From positions 1 to 64,000 of the forward strand of contig QFQP01000007.1 of the NCBI GenBank assembly GCA_003243425.1: 64,000 bases of DNA, given 5' to 3'. A program made the position numbers and the translations under genes. Below, one piece after another: positions 1 to 8,728 of this stretch (its first letter is position 1; each line of letters starts with the position of its first letter). Origin of the DNA: Archangium gephyra. GTDB taxonomy: Bacteria > Myxococcota > Myxococcia > Myxococcales > Myxococcaceae. The notes under the pieces were generated by a model. It saw nothing but the letters and a program-made list of their open reading frames with translations, did not search any database and was not told where the DNA came from.

Positions 1-972
1 CCGTCCTCATCTGTCGATCCCCCCGCTGAAAGCGATCGAACTTCAGGTGGTTACGCCGCCAATTCCGAGATCGCCTCTATACTTAACGGCTATCCAATTC
101 CTGAATTATACATACAGGAATACACCGACGCAAAGGGCAATGACGTCTACGTTGTTGTGGACGGCCAGCAACGACTGCGCGCCTGCTTTGACTATATCAA
201 AGGGCTATTCCCTTTAACGCTAGACACGCCGCAGAGTTGGTCAGGAAAACGTTTTGACGAACTTCTCCCGGATGAGAAAAAGCGCATCTACAACTACAAT
301 TTCATTGTCCGAGTTCTTCCGGAGGTTCCGGAAGAAGAGCTGCGAAAACTGTTTAGTCGTCTAAACCAGAACGTCGTTGCACTAAACCAGCAGGAACTTC
401 GACACGCAACATATTCGGGGCCGTTTATCAAAACGATGGATACAATCGCGGACAACCCTGGATGGTCTAAGGTCGACCTATTCACGGCCAACGACATCCG
501 CCGCATGATCGACGTTGAGTTCGTTAGTGAACTCGCGATTGCGATCCTTCACGGACCGCAAAACAAGAAGGATTCCCTCGAGGAGTGGTACCAGACGTAT
601 GAAGAATCGTTCCCGCAACGAGCGGATGTGGAAAAGGCGTTTGCACGCACGCTTGAATTAGTTGATGAGATCCTTCCCACCGCCTCTGGCCTCAGGTGGA
701 CGAAGAAATCCGATTTCTACACGCTGTTCTGCGTCCTCAACAAGCTCCCGAGCGCAGGCTCGCTGTCGGCGGCAGCGAAGGAATCCTTGGGTAAAGCGCT
801 GCGAGAATTCGCGGCGGAAGTCGACGCAGTATTGGACGGCGCACTCCCCACGTCCGAAGAGGTCGCGTTGTACGTGCACGGTGTTCAACGTGCGGCGTCC
901 GATCGGGGCAATCGCAGGAAAAGAGAAGAGAATCTGATCGACTACCTGAAGGCCCATCAGCTCTGGACTTAG
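1..972 (+). CDS. DUF262 (GmrS-like) protein, 5' truncated by window edge
   Basis: The frame is open from base 1, so the true start lies to the left and about 323 codons are visible. A GYPIPELYIQE stretch (from about base 88) is followed by VVVDGQQRLRA (from about base 148). The DGQQR signature is typical of DUF262, the ParB-nuclease-like fold found in the GmrS part of GmrSD type IV restriction enzymes and in SspE. The GTG at 157 lies inside this motif and is not a start. The rest is mostly helical and ends in a basic RKREENLIDYL segment; no DUF1524/HNH nuclease domain is visible, so this may be a stand-alone DUF262 protein. Its base composition is clearly more AT-rich than all genes to the right, which suggests horizontal acquisition. 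The family is well supported, but the role (defence) is inference. Confidence 0.75.
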   Translation, partial: PSSSVDPPAESDRTSGGYAANSEIASILNGYPIPELYIQEYTDAKGNDVYVVVDGQQRLRACFDYIKGLFPLTLDTPQSWSGKRFDELLPDEKKRIYNYNFIVRVLPEVPEEELRKLFSRLNQNVVALNQQELRHATYSGPFIKTMDTIADNPGWSKVDLFTANDIRRMIDVEFVSELAIAILHGPQNKKDSLEEWYQTYEESFPQRADVEKAFARTLELVDEILPTASGLRWTKKSDFYTLFCVLNKLPSAGSLSAAAKESLGKALREFAAEVDAVLDGALPTSEEVALYVHGVQRAASDRGNRRKREENLIDYLKAHQLWT

Positions 973-1043
973 CTGTACGTCTGACGCACTGCGCATCGTG
1001 TCTGCGGTTTTCCGAGCGGGCGGCGCGGGCTACACGGCCACCC

Positions 1044-3641
1044 GTGCTCCGCGCCTCTGTCCTGCTGCTCACGCTGCTGGCCTGCACTGCGCTCGCGCAG
1101 TCGCAACCGAAGCCGCCCACCTTGCTCAAACAGGTTCAGCCTGACTACCCGGCCTCACTCGCCGACGCGGGGCTGCCTGACACCGCGGTGCTGTTGGAGA
1201 TCGACATCGGCATCGAAGGCAAGGTCACCAAAGTCCGCGTCGTCGAAAGCGCGGGCCCTGAGTTCGACGAAGCTGCCGTCGTCGCTGCCGAACAGCTCGA
1301 GTTCACGCCGGCCGAGTACGACGGCAAGCCGATCCCCGTTCGCATTCAGTACCGCAGCCACTTCGCGATGCAGCAGCAGGCCGTGGAAGTCGAACCCGAC
1401 GCCGGCGTGCCCGTCGTGAACTTCGCCGGCACGCTCACCACCGCCGGCACGCGCGAACCGGTCGCCGGAGCGCAGATCGCCATCGGTGAACGCATCGCCG
1501 ATTCCGACGACAAAGGTCACTTCGAGTTCTTCGACGTTCCCGTCGGCACGGTCGAGCTCATCGTCACCGCGCCGGGCATCGAGCGCTTCACCTCGACCGA
1601 AGAAGTGAAGGCCGGTGAGCGCACCGAAGTGAAATACGCGCTGCGTTCACTCAACGACCCGAACGTCACCGTCGTTCGCGGCACGAAGGAACGTCGCGAG
1701 GTCGCGCAGGTCAGGCTGACCGCGCAGGAATTCAAGATGGTGGCCGGCACGCGCAACGACGCCTTCAAGGTCGTGCAGAACCTGCCCGGCGTCGCGCGAT
1801 CTCCGTTCGGTGGTGCGGCGCTCGTGGTGCGCGGCAGCAAGGCGTGGGACTCGCGCATCTACGTCGACGAGATCCAGATTCCACAGCTGTTCCACTTCGC
1901 GGGCCTCAACGCGACGTTCAACTCCGAGACCATCGAGAGCATCGCGTTTCAGCCCGGCAACTTCGGCGTCGACTACGGCCGCAGCATCGGCGGTCTGGTG
2001 CAGGCCGAAGTGAAGACGCCTTCGAAGAAGGGCTTTCACGGCTCGGTCGACGTGAACTTCTTCGACGTGTCGGCGCACGTGGAAACGCCGGTGAGCGAGA
2101 ACTGGAGCGTCAGCGCCGCCGGTCGCTTCGGCCTCGCACAGTTCACGGTGCCCTTCGCGATTCAGACCTTCGCGCCGCCCAACGTGCAGAAGACGCTCGG
2201 CTTCACGCGCGCCCCGCAGTTCTGGGACTACCAGGTGCGCGCCGAACGCCGTGAAGGCACCAGCAAGAACCGTGTGTTCGTCAGCGTGTTCGGTTCGTCG
2301 GACCGGTGGGCGTTCGTGACGCCCAACGCGTTCGCCGACTCCGACGTCGAAGGCAACAGCGGCGCGGCGGCGAACTCGCAGCTCTACAACCGCTTCGTGG
2401 TGGGCATCGATCACCGCCTCGGCGAGCGGGTCACCTTCATCTCGCGCAACTCGGTGGGCTTCGACATCAACGAGCAGCAGGGCACGACGACCGAGATCTT
2501 CTTCCGTTCGACGCAATTCCCGCTGCAGTTCCGCGAGCGCTTCCGCATCGACATTCCCGAAGCGAACCTGGTCATCGGCACCGGGCTCGACATGCTGGTG
2601 ACGCCGTCGCTGCTCGACGCGCAGCAGCCACCGCCCTTCTCGGCGAACCAACTGCCCGACCCGTACATCACGCGCCGGCTCATCGCTCAGCAGGAGTTCC
2701 GCACCTACGTCGAGCCCGGCCTCTTCCTCGACGGCACGTGGACACCCGTGGAGTCGCTGCAGGTTCGCGGCGGCGTTCGCATGGATGGCGAGCTGGGGAC
2801 GATGGGAAAAGTCTGGGTCAACCCGCGACTCTCGGCGCGCTGGTCGATCATTCCGCAGTTCGCCATCAAGGGCGGCGCGGCGATGTACCAACAGCCTCCC
2901 GATTACCGCATGGGTCAGCTCTCGCCGGTGTTCGGCAACCCGAAGCTGCTGCCCGAAGGCGCGTGGCACTTCATGGCCGGCATGGAAGCGCGCTTGTTCG
3001 AGCTGCTCGAGCTCGACATTCAGGGCTACTACAAGCCGCTCTTCAATCAGGCGCGGCAGACGCTCGCGAGCGGTCAGGGCAGCGACATCGCCATCGCCGG
3101 GAACGAAGGCCGCTACACGAGCACCGGCTATGGCCGCGCGTACGGCGCCGAGTTACTGCTGCGCTTGCGGCCCACGCGCTACTTCACCGGTTGGGTCGCG
3201 TATTCGTTGAGCCGCTTCGAGCGCGACTACTTCGGCGGCATCGCGTTCGCGCCCGGCCCGTTGGATCAGACGCACAACCTCGTCGCCGTGGGCAGCGTGT
3301 CGTTGCCGTTCAACTTCAACTTCGGTCTGCGCTTCCGCTACTCGACGGGTCCGCTCGTCACGCCGGTGCTGGGCGCGTTGTTCGATGCCTCGGGCAACTA
3401 CTTCGTGCCGCTGCCGGGCCTGCCGTGGAGCGAACGGCTGCCCGACTTCTTTCAGCTCGATGCGCGGCTCGACAAACGCTTCGTCTTCGATTCGTGGACG
3501 CTGGTCGCCTACGTCGACGTGCAGAACGTCACCAATCAGCAGAACCCCGAGGCCCGCTACTACAACCACGACTATTCCCAGTCGGGCTACGTGACGAGCA
3601 TTCCGATTCTTCCGACGGTCGGCCTGAGAGGAGAGTGGTGA
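1044..3641 (+). CDS. TonB-dependent receptor with N-terminal TonB-C-like domain
   Basis: 865 aa, GTG start, followed by a clear signal peptide (hydrophobic LLLTLLACTALA, then QSQ). Domains in order: a TonB C-terminal-like domain (about residues 28-110, PDYP...VTKVRVVESAGPEFDEAA), a carboxypeptidase-regulatory-like beta-sandwich (about 125-205), a plug domain (about 225-330, including the NLPGVARSPFGG and YVDEIQIPQLFHF stretches), then an outer-membrane beta-barrel to the C-terminus. It should act as an energised outer-membrane importer; the substrate is unknown. The stop codon overlaps the start of the lipoprotein gene at 3641, so the two are probably co-transcribed. The unusual point is a TonB-type domain fused to the receptor itself, on its periplasmic side. 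Confidence 0.88.
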   Translation: MLRASVLLLTLLACTALAQSQPKPPTLLKQVQPDYPASLADAGLPDTAVLLEIDIGIEGKVTKVRVVESAGPEFDEAAVVAAEQLEFTPAEYDGKPIPVRIQYRSHFAMQQQAVEVEPDAGVPVVNFAGTLTTAGTREPVAGAQIAIGERIADSDDKGHFEFFDVPVGTVELIVTAPGIERFTSTEEVKAGERTEVKYALRSLNDPNVTVVRGTKERREVAQVRLTAQEFKMVAGTRNDAFKVVQNLPGVARSPFGGAALVVRGSKAWDSRIYVDEIQIPQLFHFAGLNATFNSETIESIAFQPGNFGVDYGRSIGGLVQAEVKTPSKKGFHGSVDVNFFDVSAHVETPVSENWSVSAAGRFGLAQFTVPFAIQTFAPPNVQKTLGFTRAPQFWDYQVRAERREGTSKNRVFVSVFGSSDRWAFVTPNAFADSDVEGNSGAAANSQLYNRFVVGIDHRLGERVTFISRNSVGFDINEQQGTTTEIFFRSTQFPLQFRERFRIDIPEANLVIGTGLDMLVTPSLLDAQQPPPFSANQLPDPYITRRLIAQQEFRTYVEPGLFLDGTWTPVESLQVRGGVRMDGELGTMGKVWVNPRLSARWSIIPQFAIKGGAAMYQQPPDYRMGQLSPVFGNPKLLPEGAWHFMAGMEARLFELLELDIQGYYKPLFNQARQTLASGQGSDIAIAGNEGRYTSTGYGRAYGAELLLRLRPTRYFTGWVAYSLSRFERDYFGGIAFAPGPLDQTHNLVAVGSVSLPFNFNFGLRFRYSTGPLVTPVLGALFDASGNYFVPLPGLPWSERLPDFFQLDARLDKRFVFDSWTLVAYVDVQNVTNQQNPEARYYNHDYSQSGYVTSIPILPTVGLRGEW

Positions 3642-4837
3642 TGCGCTCCTTCGTTCTTTCTTCGCTGCTGTTGTTCACGGGCTGCGGTGTGCAGTTCACG
3701 CCCGAGACGCTCATCAATTCGCTGCGCGTGATGGCCGTGCACGCCGAGCCGCCGGAAGTCGCGCCGACGGAAACCACGCGCCTCGAAGTGCTCTACAGCG
3801 ACCCGTCGCGCATCGGTCTGCCCAACACCATCATCTGGGTCGGCTGCGAGCCGGACCCGCTCGACATGAATCGCAGCGCCTGCAACGACGCGTCGATTCT
3901 GATCAAGCCATCGTTGATCACCGAGTACCCGCCGGGGCTCACGCTGCTCGGGTTTGGACCGCGCGCGATGTACGCGACGAAGCCGAACCCGTTCGGAATG
4001 CTGGCTCCGGAAGATCCGATTCGGAAGAACGGCAGCGTGGCCGTGGTGATGTCGATCGTCGTCGGTGAGAACGTCGACGTGTCAGCGATGGGCGACGAGT
4101 TGAACGCCGTCTTCCGCCGCATCGAGAACAAGGAGACGCCGGCTGCGATCGCGCTCACGCGCGTGTTGGTGAGCGAGAAGACCGAAGGCCGCAACCAGAA
4201 CCCGACCATCAGCAACCTCACGTTCGACGGCGAGAACCTGCCGATCGGCGCGCGACTGCAGGTGAACGCAGGGCAGAAGGTCACGCTCGGCGTCGCGGTT
4301 CCTGAATCGGCGCGCGAGGTCTATTTCGAGCAGCAGCCGTCAGGGCCCGTCGAGAAACGCGAAGTCGTGGTCGGTGCCTGGTACTCGATTGGTGGGCGCT
4401 TCAGTCAGGAGCGCTTCGACGTGAGCGCGAGCGACACCACCATCTTCACGGCGCCAGGCTCTGCCGAGTTTCCGGAAGATCCGGTGCCCGAACGTCGCAG
4501 CGGTCAGCTGTGGCTCGTGGTGCGCGACAACCGCGGCGCGCAGGCGTGGGAACAGTTCCGTTACTGGGTCTGCGACGAGTCACTGCCGTCGGCGACGGTC
4601 ACCGGCATTCAGGCGCCGGCGAGTTCGGATGATCCGATCGTCGTCACGGGCACCAACATGAACCGCGCGCTCGACGTGGTGATCGGAGGCCGTGCGTTGA
4701 CCAACGGCACGTACTCTGGAGCGCGCGATGCGTTCGTCGGCTACTTGAGTGGTCTGCCGCCCGGCACGTACCCGGTGCAGCTCCGCGGGCAGAACTGCGT
4801 GAACACAGACACCGGGCTCACGTACACCGTGCAGTGA
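3641..4837 (+). CDS. Lipoprotein paired with TonB-dependent receptor
   Basis: 398 aa. The ATG at 3641 overlaps the receptor stop (TGATG) and is preceded by a GGAGAG ribosome-binding site inside the receptor gene. The N-terminus (SSLLLFTGCGVQF) is a lipoprotein signal with lipobox FTGC. The rest is predicted beta-rich, with a C-terminal IPT/TIG-like stretch (ASSDDPIVVTGTNMNRALDVV, about residues 330-398). No enzymatic motif was recognised. The tight coupling suggests a surface or periplasmic partner of the receptor, for example in substrate capture. The gene ends one base before the convergent GH43-like gene at 4838. Confidence 0.75.
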   Translation: MRSFVLSSLLLFTGCGVQFTPETLINSLRVMAVHAEPPEVAPTETTRLEVLYSDPSRIGLPNTIIWVGCEPDPLDMNRSACNDASILIKPSLITEYPPGLTLLGFGPRAMYATKPNPFGMLAPEDPIRKNGSVAVVMSIVVGENVDVSAMGDELNAVFRRIENKETPAAIALTRVLVSEKTEGRNQNPTISNLTFDGENLPIGARLQVNAGQKVTLGVAVPESAREVYFEQQPSGPVEKREVVVGAWYSIGGRFSQERFDVSASDTTIFTAPGSAEFPEDPVPERRSGQLWLVVRDNRGAQAWEQFRYWVCDESLPSATVTGIQAPASSDDPIVVTGTNMNRALDVVIGGRALTNGTYSGARDAFVGYLSGLPPGTYPVQLRGQNCVNTDTGLTYTVQ

Positions 4838-6772
4838 TCACGGCAGCGGCTGCGAACCTCTCGACGGCGCGCTGATCATGTTCGGCCAGCCGCCCGAGAA
4901 GCCGACGCGATCGACGAGGATCATTCGACCCGACGAGCCGACCTGACCGGCTCGCCACGAGTGGTACACGTGCACCCAATCGCCGCGCGGACCTTTGACG
5001 ATGGAGCCGTGGCCCGGCCCTGCCCACGCACCGCGCGTCACCAGAATCGGGTCGCCCTTCTTCGTGAACGGCCCCGTCGGAGATTGTGACCTCGCGACTC
5101 CGACTGCGTAGGCATTCGAGGCGTAGCCGTTCGCCGAATAGAACAAGTAGTACCAGCCGCCCTCGTAGATCATCCACGGGCCTTCGATGAGCGCGCCTTC
5201 CCAACCGAGCGTGTTCGTCAGCAGCGTGCTCGCAGAACCGGTGAGCGACAGACCATCAGCCGACAACGGCTGAATGCGAATCGGCGTGCTCTGACCAATC
5301 GCGTTTCCGTCGGGCTTCCACAGCAGATACTTCGTGCCGTTCGGCGCCTCGAAGAAGTGAGCGTCGATGACGCCGGGACTTCCCGTCTGCAGCAGCGGAG
5401 TCGGCTGCGCGGTGTACGGACCTTCGGGGTTGTTCGCCGTCGCGGTGCCGATCGCGAAGATGCCGTTGTTGTGACGCGCGGAGAAATACAGGACGAACTT
5501 GTTGCCGACCTTGTGGAGCTCCGGCGCCCAGAAGTCGCGGTCGGCCCACGCGGGTACTTCGTTCGCGTTGAGCACGTGACCGACCGACGTCCAGTGCACG
5601 AGGTCCGTCGACTTGCGCAGCGGGTACTTGTTGGCGCCGCCTCCGGTGCACGCCACGTAGTAGGTGTTGCCGTTCTTGAGCACACCGGGGTCGGGGCAGT
5701 CGGTCGGCACCACCGGGTTCTCGTAGAGGCCGCCACACTGGCGATAGCGCAGCGCGATTTCGCAGTTGCCGGCGCCGTTGAACGTGGGCGTCCAGCCGTT
5801 GCTCAAGACCGCCTGACCGTCGCTACCGGCGGTGCGACACACGCCGTCCCAGGTGACCGTCTCGTTCACGTCGTCGAAGTCATTGGGGTGATTCGGAGCG
5901 CGGAACCAGGTGTCTCCGTACGAGATGCGGGTCTGGCACGAAGTCGGCGCTGCGCTCGGGCAGTCGCCGCGTTGATCGAGCGCGATGACGCAGCCGCTGC
6001 GACCGGTGAAGTAAGGCTGCCATCCGTTCGAGAGCGTCGCGTACGAATTGTTCGACGCGTCCTGGGCGCACTGGCCGTCCCAGGTCACGACACCGCTCAC
6101 GTCGTCGTAGTCGTTCGGGTGATTCGCGGGACGGAGCCACGCAGCGCCGTACGTGATGCGCGTGATGCACGGCTCGAGCGCAGCGCCTCCGCCGGTGTTC
6201 GCGGTTCCGCCACCGGTGCTCGCTGTTCCGCCACCGGTGCTCCCTGCTCCGCCACCGGTGCTCGCTGCTCCGCCTCCGGTGCTCCCTGTTCCGCCACCGG
6301 TGCTCCCTGCTCCGCCACCGGTGCTCCCTGCTCCGCCACCGGTGCTCGCTGTTCCGCCACCGGTGCTCGCCGTTCCGCCACCGGTGTTCGCTGTTCCGCC
6401 ACCGGTGTTCGCTGTTCCGCCACCGGTGCTCGCTGCTCCGCCACCGGTGCTCGCTGCTCCGCCACCGGTGCTCCCTGCTCCGCCACCGGTGCTCGCTGTT
6501 CCGCCACCGGTGTTCGCTGTTCCGCCACCGGTGCTCGCTGTTCCGCCACCGGTGCTCGCCGTTCCGCCACCGGTGCTCGCTGCTCCGCCACCGGTGCTGC
6601 CGTCACCACCACCGATACTCGTTCCACCGCCAGCGCTCGCGTCGCCACCACCCGTCGCACCGACACCACCGCCAGTGACGGCCGCACCGCCGCCGCTCCC
6701 GCCGTCTTCTTCGACAGTCACCGGACCGCACGCGCTGATCACCACCGCCACTGCGACGAGCACTCGCTTCAT
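4838..6772 (-). CDS. GH43-like glycoside hydrolase lipoprotein with tandem Gly-rich linker
   Basis: 644 aa from an ATG at 6772. The order is: lipoprotein signal (VAVAVVISACGPV), an acidic/Gly-rich start, about 20 tandem TGGGxxS/N heptapeptides (residues about 55-200), two homologous ~60-residue modules (each with YG..W.R..NHPND[YF]DDV, then TWDG.C and a Cys near its end), then a five-bladed GH43-like domain (about 330-644). GH43-type acidic residues are visible: DCPDPGVL (base), VIDAHFFE (pKa modulator) and EGPWMIY (acid). The expected role is hydrolysis of arabinose- or xylose-containing polysaccharide by a cell-anchored enzyme; exact specificity cannot be read. The repeat linker would hold the catalytic domain away from the membrane. 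The start was chosen because it gives the lipoprotein signal; longer in-frame extensions lack one. Confidence 0.85.
   Translation of the reverse strand: MKRVLVAVAVVISACGPVTVEEDGGSGGGAAVTGGGVGATGGGDASAGGGTSIGGGDGSTGGGAASTGGGTASTGGGTASTGGGTANTGGGTASTGGGAGSTGGGAASTGGGAASTGGGTANTGGGTANTGGGTASTGGGTASTGGGAGSTGGGAGSTGGGTGSTGGGAASTGGGAGSTGGGTASTGGGTANTGGGAALEPCITRITYGAAWLRPANHPNDYDDVSGVVTWDGQCAQDASNNSYATLSNGWQPYFTGRSGCVIALDQRGDCPSAAPTSCQTRISYGDTWFRAPNHPNDFDDVNETVTWDGVCRTAGSDGQAVLSNGWTPTFNGAGNCEIALRYRQCGGLYENPVVPTDCPDPGVLKNGNTYYVACTGGGANKYPLRKSTDLVHWTSVGHVLNANEVPAWADRDFWAPELHKVGNKFVLYFSARHNNGIFAIGTATANNPEGPYTAQPTPLLQTGSPGVIDAHFFEAPNGTKYLLWKPDGNAIGQSTPIRIQPLSADGLSLTGSASTLLTNTLGWEGALIEGPWMIYEGGWYYLFYSANGYASNAYAVGVARSQSPTGPFTKKGDPILVTRGAWAGPGHGSIVKGPRGDWVHVYHSWRAGQVGSSGRMILVDRVGFSGGWPNMISAPSRGSQPLP
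6185..6598. repeat. 21-bp tandem repeat (about 20 copies) inside the GH43-like gene
   Basis: Near-identical 21-base units of the form gttccgccaccggtgctcgc plus one base run head to tail. On the minus strand each unit encodes a TGGG(T/A)(A/G)(S/N) heptapeptide. The ACC codon of the first and last full units lies at 6595 and 6196, 399 bases apart, i.e. 19 periods. Most differences between units are single substitutions that swap Ala/Thr, Ala/Gly or Ser/Asn. A multiple-of-three unit keeps the frame when copies are gained or lost. There are no unique spacers, so this is a coding minisatellite and not a CRISPR array. Confidence 0.95.
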
Positions 6773-6868
6773 GAGGTCCTCGTACGCAGCTTCGCCACCC
6801 GGCTCCACGCGACACTCGTCAAGACGACGCACGTGCGTGACACGCGATCTCTGTGAGAAGACGCGCGC

Positions 6869-7516
6869 ATGACCCGACTCGCTGCATTCGTGCTCGTCGT
6901 CGCCCCGCTCGCGCTCGCCGACGAGTGGAAAGAGGTCCAGGACACCGACGGCGTGAAGGTCTACAGCCGCTCGCTCAAAGACCGCGCGATCAAGTCGGTG
7001 AAGGGCACGGGCATCGTCGACGCTCCGGTCGTGAAGGTCGCGCTGGTGTTGCTCGACGACGACCACGCGCCAGACTGGGTCGACAGCCTCGCGGAGGCGC
7101 GCGTGGTCCGTCGCGTCAGCCCCACCGAGTACATCGAGTACAACCACGTGAAGATGCCGCTCATCGTGAGCGACCGTGAGTTCGTCACCAACGTGACCAT
7201 GACCGTCGACCGCGAAAAGAAGACGGTGGTCATGCGCTCGGTGCCGGCCGCCGAAGACGAAGTGAAGAAGACGCCCGCGTGGGTGCGCGGGGAACTCAGC
7301 GCGCTCTACGTGCTCGAGTCGATCGACGACGGCGCGCGCACGCGGCTCACGGTCGAAGTCGACGCAGATCCCAAAGGCGCGCTGCCGCCCTTCATCGTGA
7401 ACTTCTTCCAGAAGGACTGGTCGCGAGACACCATCAAGGGCATCCGCAGTCAGGTGAAGAAGGACCTCGCGCAGCCCCGAGACTTCGTCGAGTTCCTCTC
7501 GACCCTCGACTTCTGA
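6869..7516 (+). CDS. START-domain lipid-binding-like secreted protein
   Basis: 215 aa with an N-terminal signal peptide (LAAFVLVVAPLALA, cut before DEWKEV). The rest matches the START/SRPBCC pattern: DTDGVKVYSRS near the mature N-terminus, a central VSPTEYIEYNHVKMPLIVSDREFV stretch, and the C-terminal long helix after NFFQKDWSRDTIKGIRSQVKKDL. These proteins bind lipids or other hydrophobic ligands in a cavity; the ligand is unknown. It is divergent from the GH43-like gene, with a 96-base gap that must hold both promoters. A weak hairpin followed by TTTT lies just downstream at 7522. Confidence 0.75.
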   Translation: MTRLAAFVLVVAPLALADEWKEVQDTDGVKVYSRSLKDRAIKSVKGTGIVDAPVVKVALVLLDDDHAPDWVDSLAEARVVRRVSPTEYIEYNHVKMPLIVSDREFVTNVTMTVDREKKTVVMRSVPAAEDEVKKTPAWVRGELSALYVLESIDDGARTRLTVEVDADPKGALPPFIVNFFQKDWSRDTIKGIRSQVKKDLAQPRDFVEFLSTLDF

Positions 7517-7521
7517 ACCAT

Positions 7522-7544
7522 GTGGGACAACGACCCACGATTTT
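7522..7544 (+). terminator. Weak hairpin plus T-run after START-domain gene
   Basis: GTGGG (7522-7526) pairs with CCCAC (7534-7538) around a 7-base loop and is followed by GATTTT. The stem is only five pairs, so this is a tentative intrinsic terminator for the START-domain gene, which ends at 7516. Confidence 0.3.
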
Positions 7545-7666
7545 CGTCGCTGGCGCCACCGCCTCGCCACACCGCTCAGCAATCTCGCCACGACACGCGC
7601 TCGTGAATCGGACCTCATTCCGAGCGATTGGCGCGTGGCACATCGTTCGCAGTCCGACCGTCGGCC

Positions 7667-8728
7667 ATGACCTCGCCGATCTCGCTCGATGACGCACGCC
7701 ATGCTCGCAAGCTGGGCCTCAAGCTCGTCACCGACGCCACGCCGGGCATCACGCGTGAACGCCGCGGAGCGAAGAAGTTCGCGTACCGCTCGCCGACCGG
7801 GCAGCTGATTCTCAGCGAACACCACCTGCAGCGCATCGCGTCGCTGGCGATCCCTCCCGCGTGGGAGCAGGTGTGGATCTGCCCGAACCCACACGGCCAC
7901 ATTCAAGCCACCGGGCGCGACGCGAAGGGCCGCAAGCAGTACCGCTACCACCCCACCTGGCGTGCGCACCGCGAGGCCACCAAGTTCGGTCGCATGGCGG
8001 AGTTCGGTGAAGCGCTGCACGCCATTCGCGTGGCCACCAGCAAGCACCTGCGCGCCCGCGCGCTCAACCGCGAGAAGGTGCTCGCCACCGTGGTCGCGCT
8101 GCTCGAGCGCACGCTCATTCGCGTCGGCAACGAGGAGTACGCGCGCGAGAACCAGCACTACGGGCTCACCACATTGCGCGCGAAGCACGTGACGATTCGC
8201 GGCGCGCGCGTGCACTTCGAGTTCCTCGGCAAGAGCGGCCAGAAACGCGTGGTCGACCTCGTCGACCGCAGACTGTCGAACATCATGAAGGCGCTGCTGG
8301 CGATTCCCGGGCGCGAGCTGTTCCACTGGCGCGACGCGGAGGGCCGCAAGCACGTCGTCGACTCGCGCGACGTGAACGCGTACCTGCGCGAAATCTCCGG
8401 GCAGGACTTCACCGCGAAGAACTTCCGAACCTGGGCCGCCACGGTGCAGGCAGCCAGCGCGCTGGTCGCGCTCACGCCGGAACCCACCAAGACCGCCCTC
8501 AAACGCGCGGTGGTGGGCATGGTCAAAGACGTGGCGTGCAAGCTGGGCAACACGCCCGCGGTGTGCCGCAACTCGTACATTCACCCGCGCGTCATCAGCG
8601 CCTTCAACGAACGCGAGCTGGTGCTCGCCGCGTCACGCGCGCACCGTCACCTCGAGCAGCTCAGCGACGCGGAGCGCGCCGTGCTCGAGTTCCTCCGCGG
8701 CCCGGTCAGGCGACGTCTCGCGGCTTAG
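7667..8728 (+). CDS. DNA topoisomerase IB (poxvirus-type)
   Basis: 353 aa from the ATG at 7667; an upstream in-frame GTG at 7628 would add 13 residues but has no better ribosome-binding site. The sequence has the hallmarks of the compact bacterial topo IB: the N-terminal ITRERRGAKKFAYRSPTG, the linker QATGRDAKGRKQYRYHP, the catalytic core with RVGNEEYARENQHYGLTTL and KSGQKRV, and the tyrosine nucleophile in VCRNSYIHPRV near residue 325. It relaxes supercoils by transient 3'-phosphotyrosine nicking without ATP. The length is typical for the family. The gene is isolated between non-replication genes, and its stop overlaps the convergent lipoprotein gene. Confidence 0.93.
   Translation: MTSPISLDDARHARKLGLKLVTDATPGITRERRGAKKFAYRSPTGQLILSEHHLQRIASLAIPPAWEQVWICPNPHGHIQATGRDAKGRKQYRYHPTWRAHREATKFGRMAEFGEALHAIRVATSKHLRARALNREKVLATVVALLERTLIRVGNEEYARENQHYGLTTLRAKHVTIRGARVHFEFLGKSGQKRVVDLVDRRLSNIMKALLAIPGRELFHWRDAEGRKHVVDSRDVNAYLREISGQDFTAKNFRTWAATVQAASALVALTPEPTKTALKRAVVGMVKDVACKLGNTPAVCRNSYIHPRVISAFNERELVLAASRAHRHLEQLSDAERAVLEFLRGPVRRRLAA

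Noticed and set aside
157..159. GTG at 157 as the start of the first gene
   Set aside because: It lies inside the conserved VVVDGQQR motif and the frame stays open to base 1.
6185..6598. CRISPR-like tandem repeats
   Set aside because: Units are adjacent with no unique spacers, have a multiple-of-three length and encode a heptapeptide.
5357..6856. Long plus-strand Ala/Ser/Thr/Cys-rich frame opposite the GH43-like gene
   Set aside because: It is the mirror of the 21-bp minisatellite and a GC-rich shadow; the minus strand has signal peptide, motifs and codon bias.
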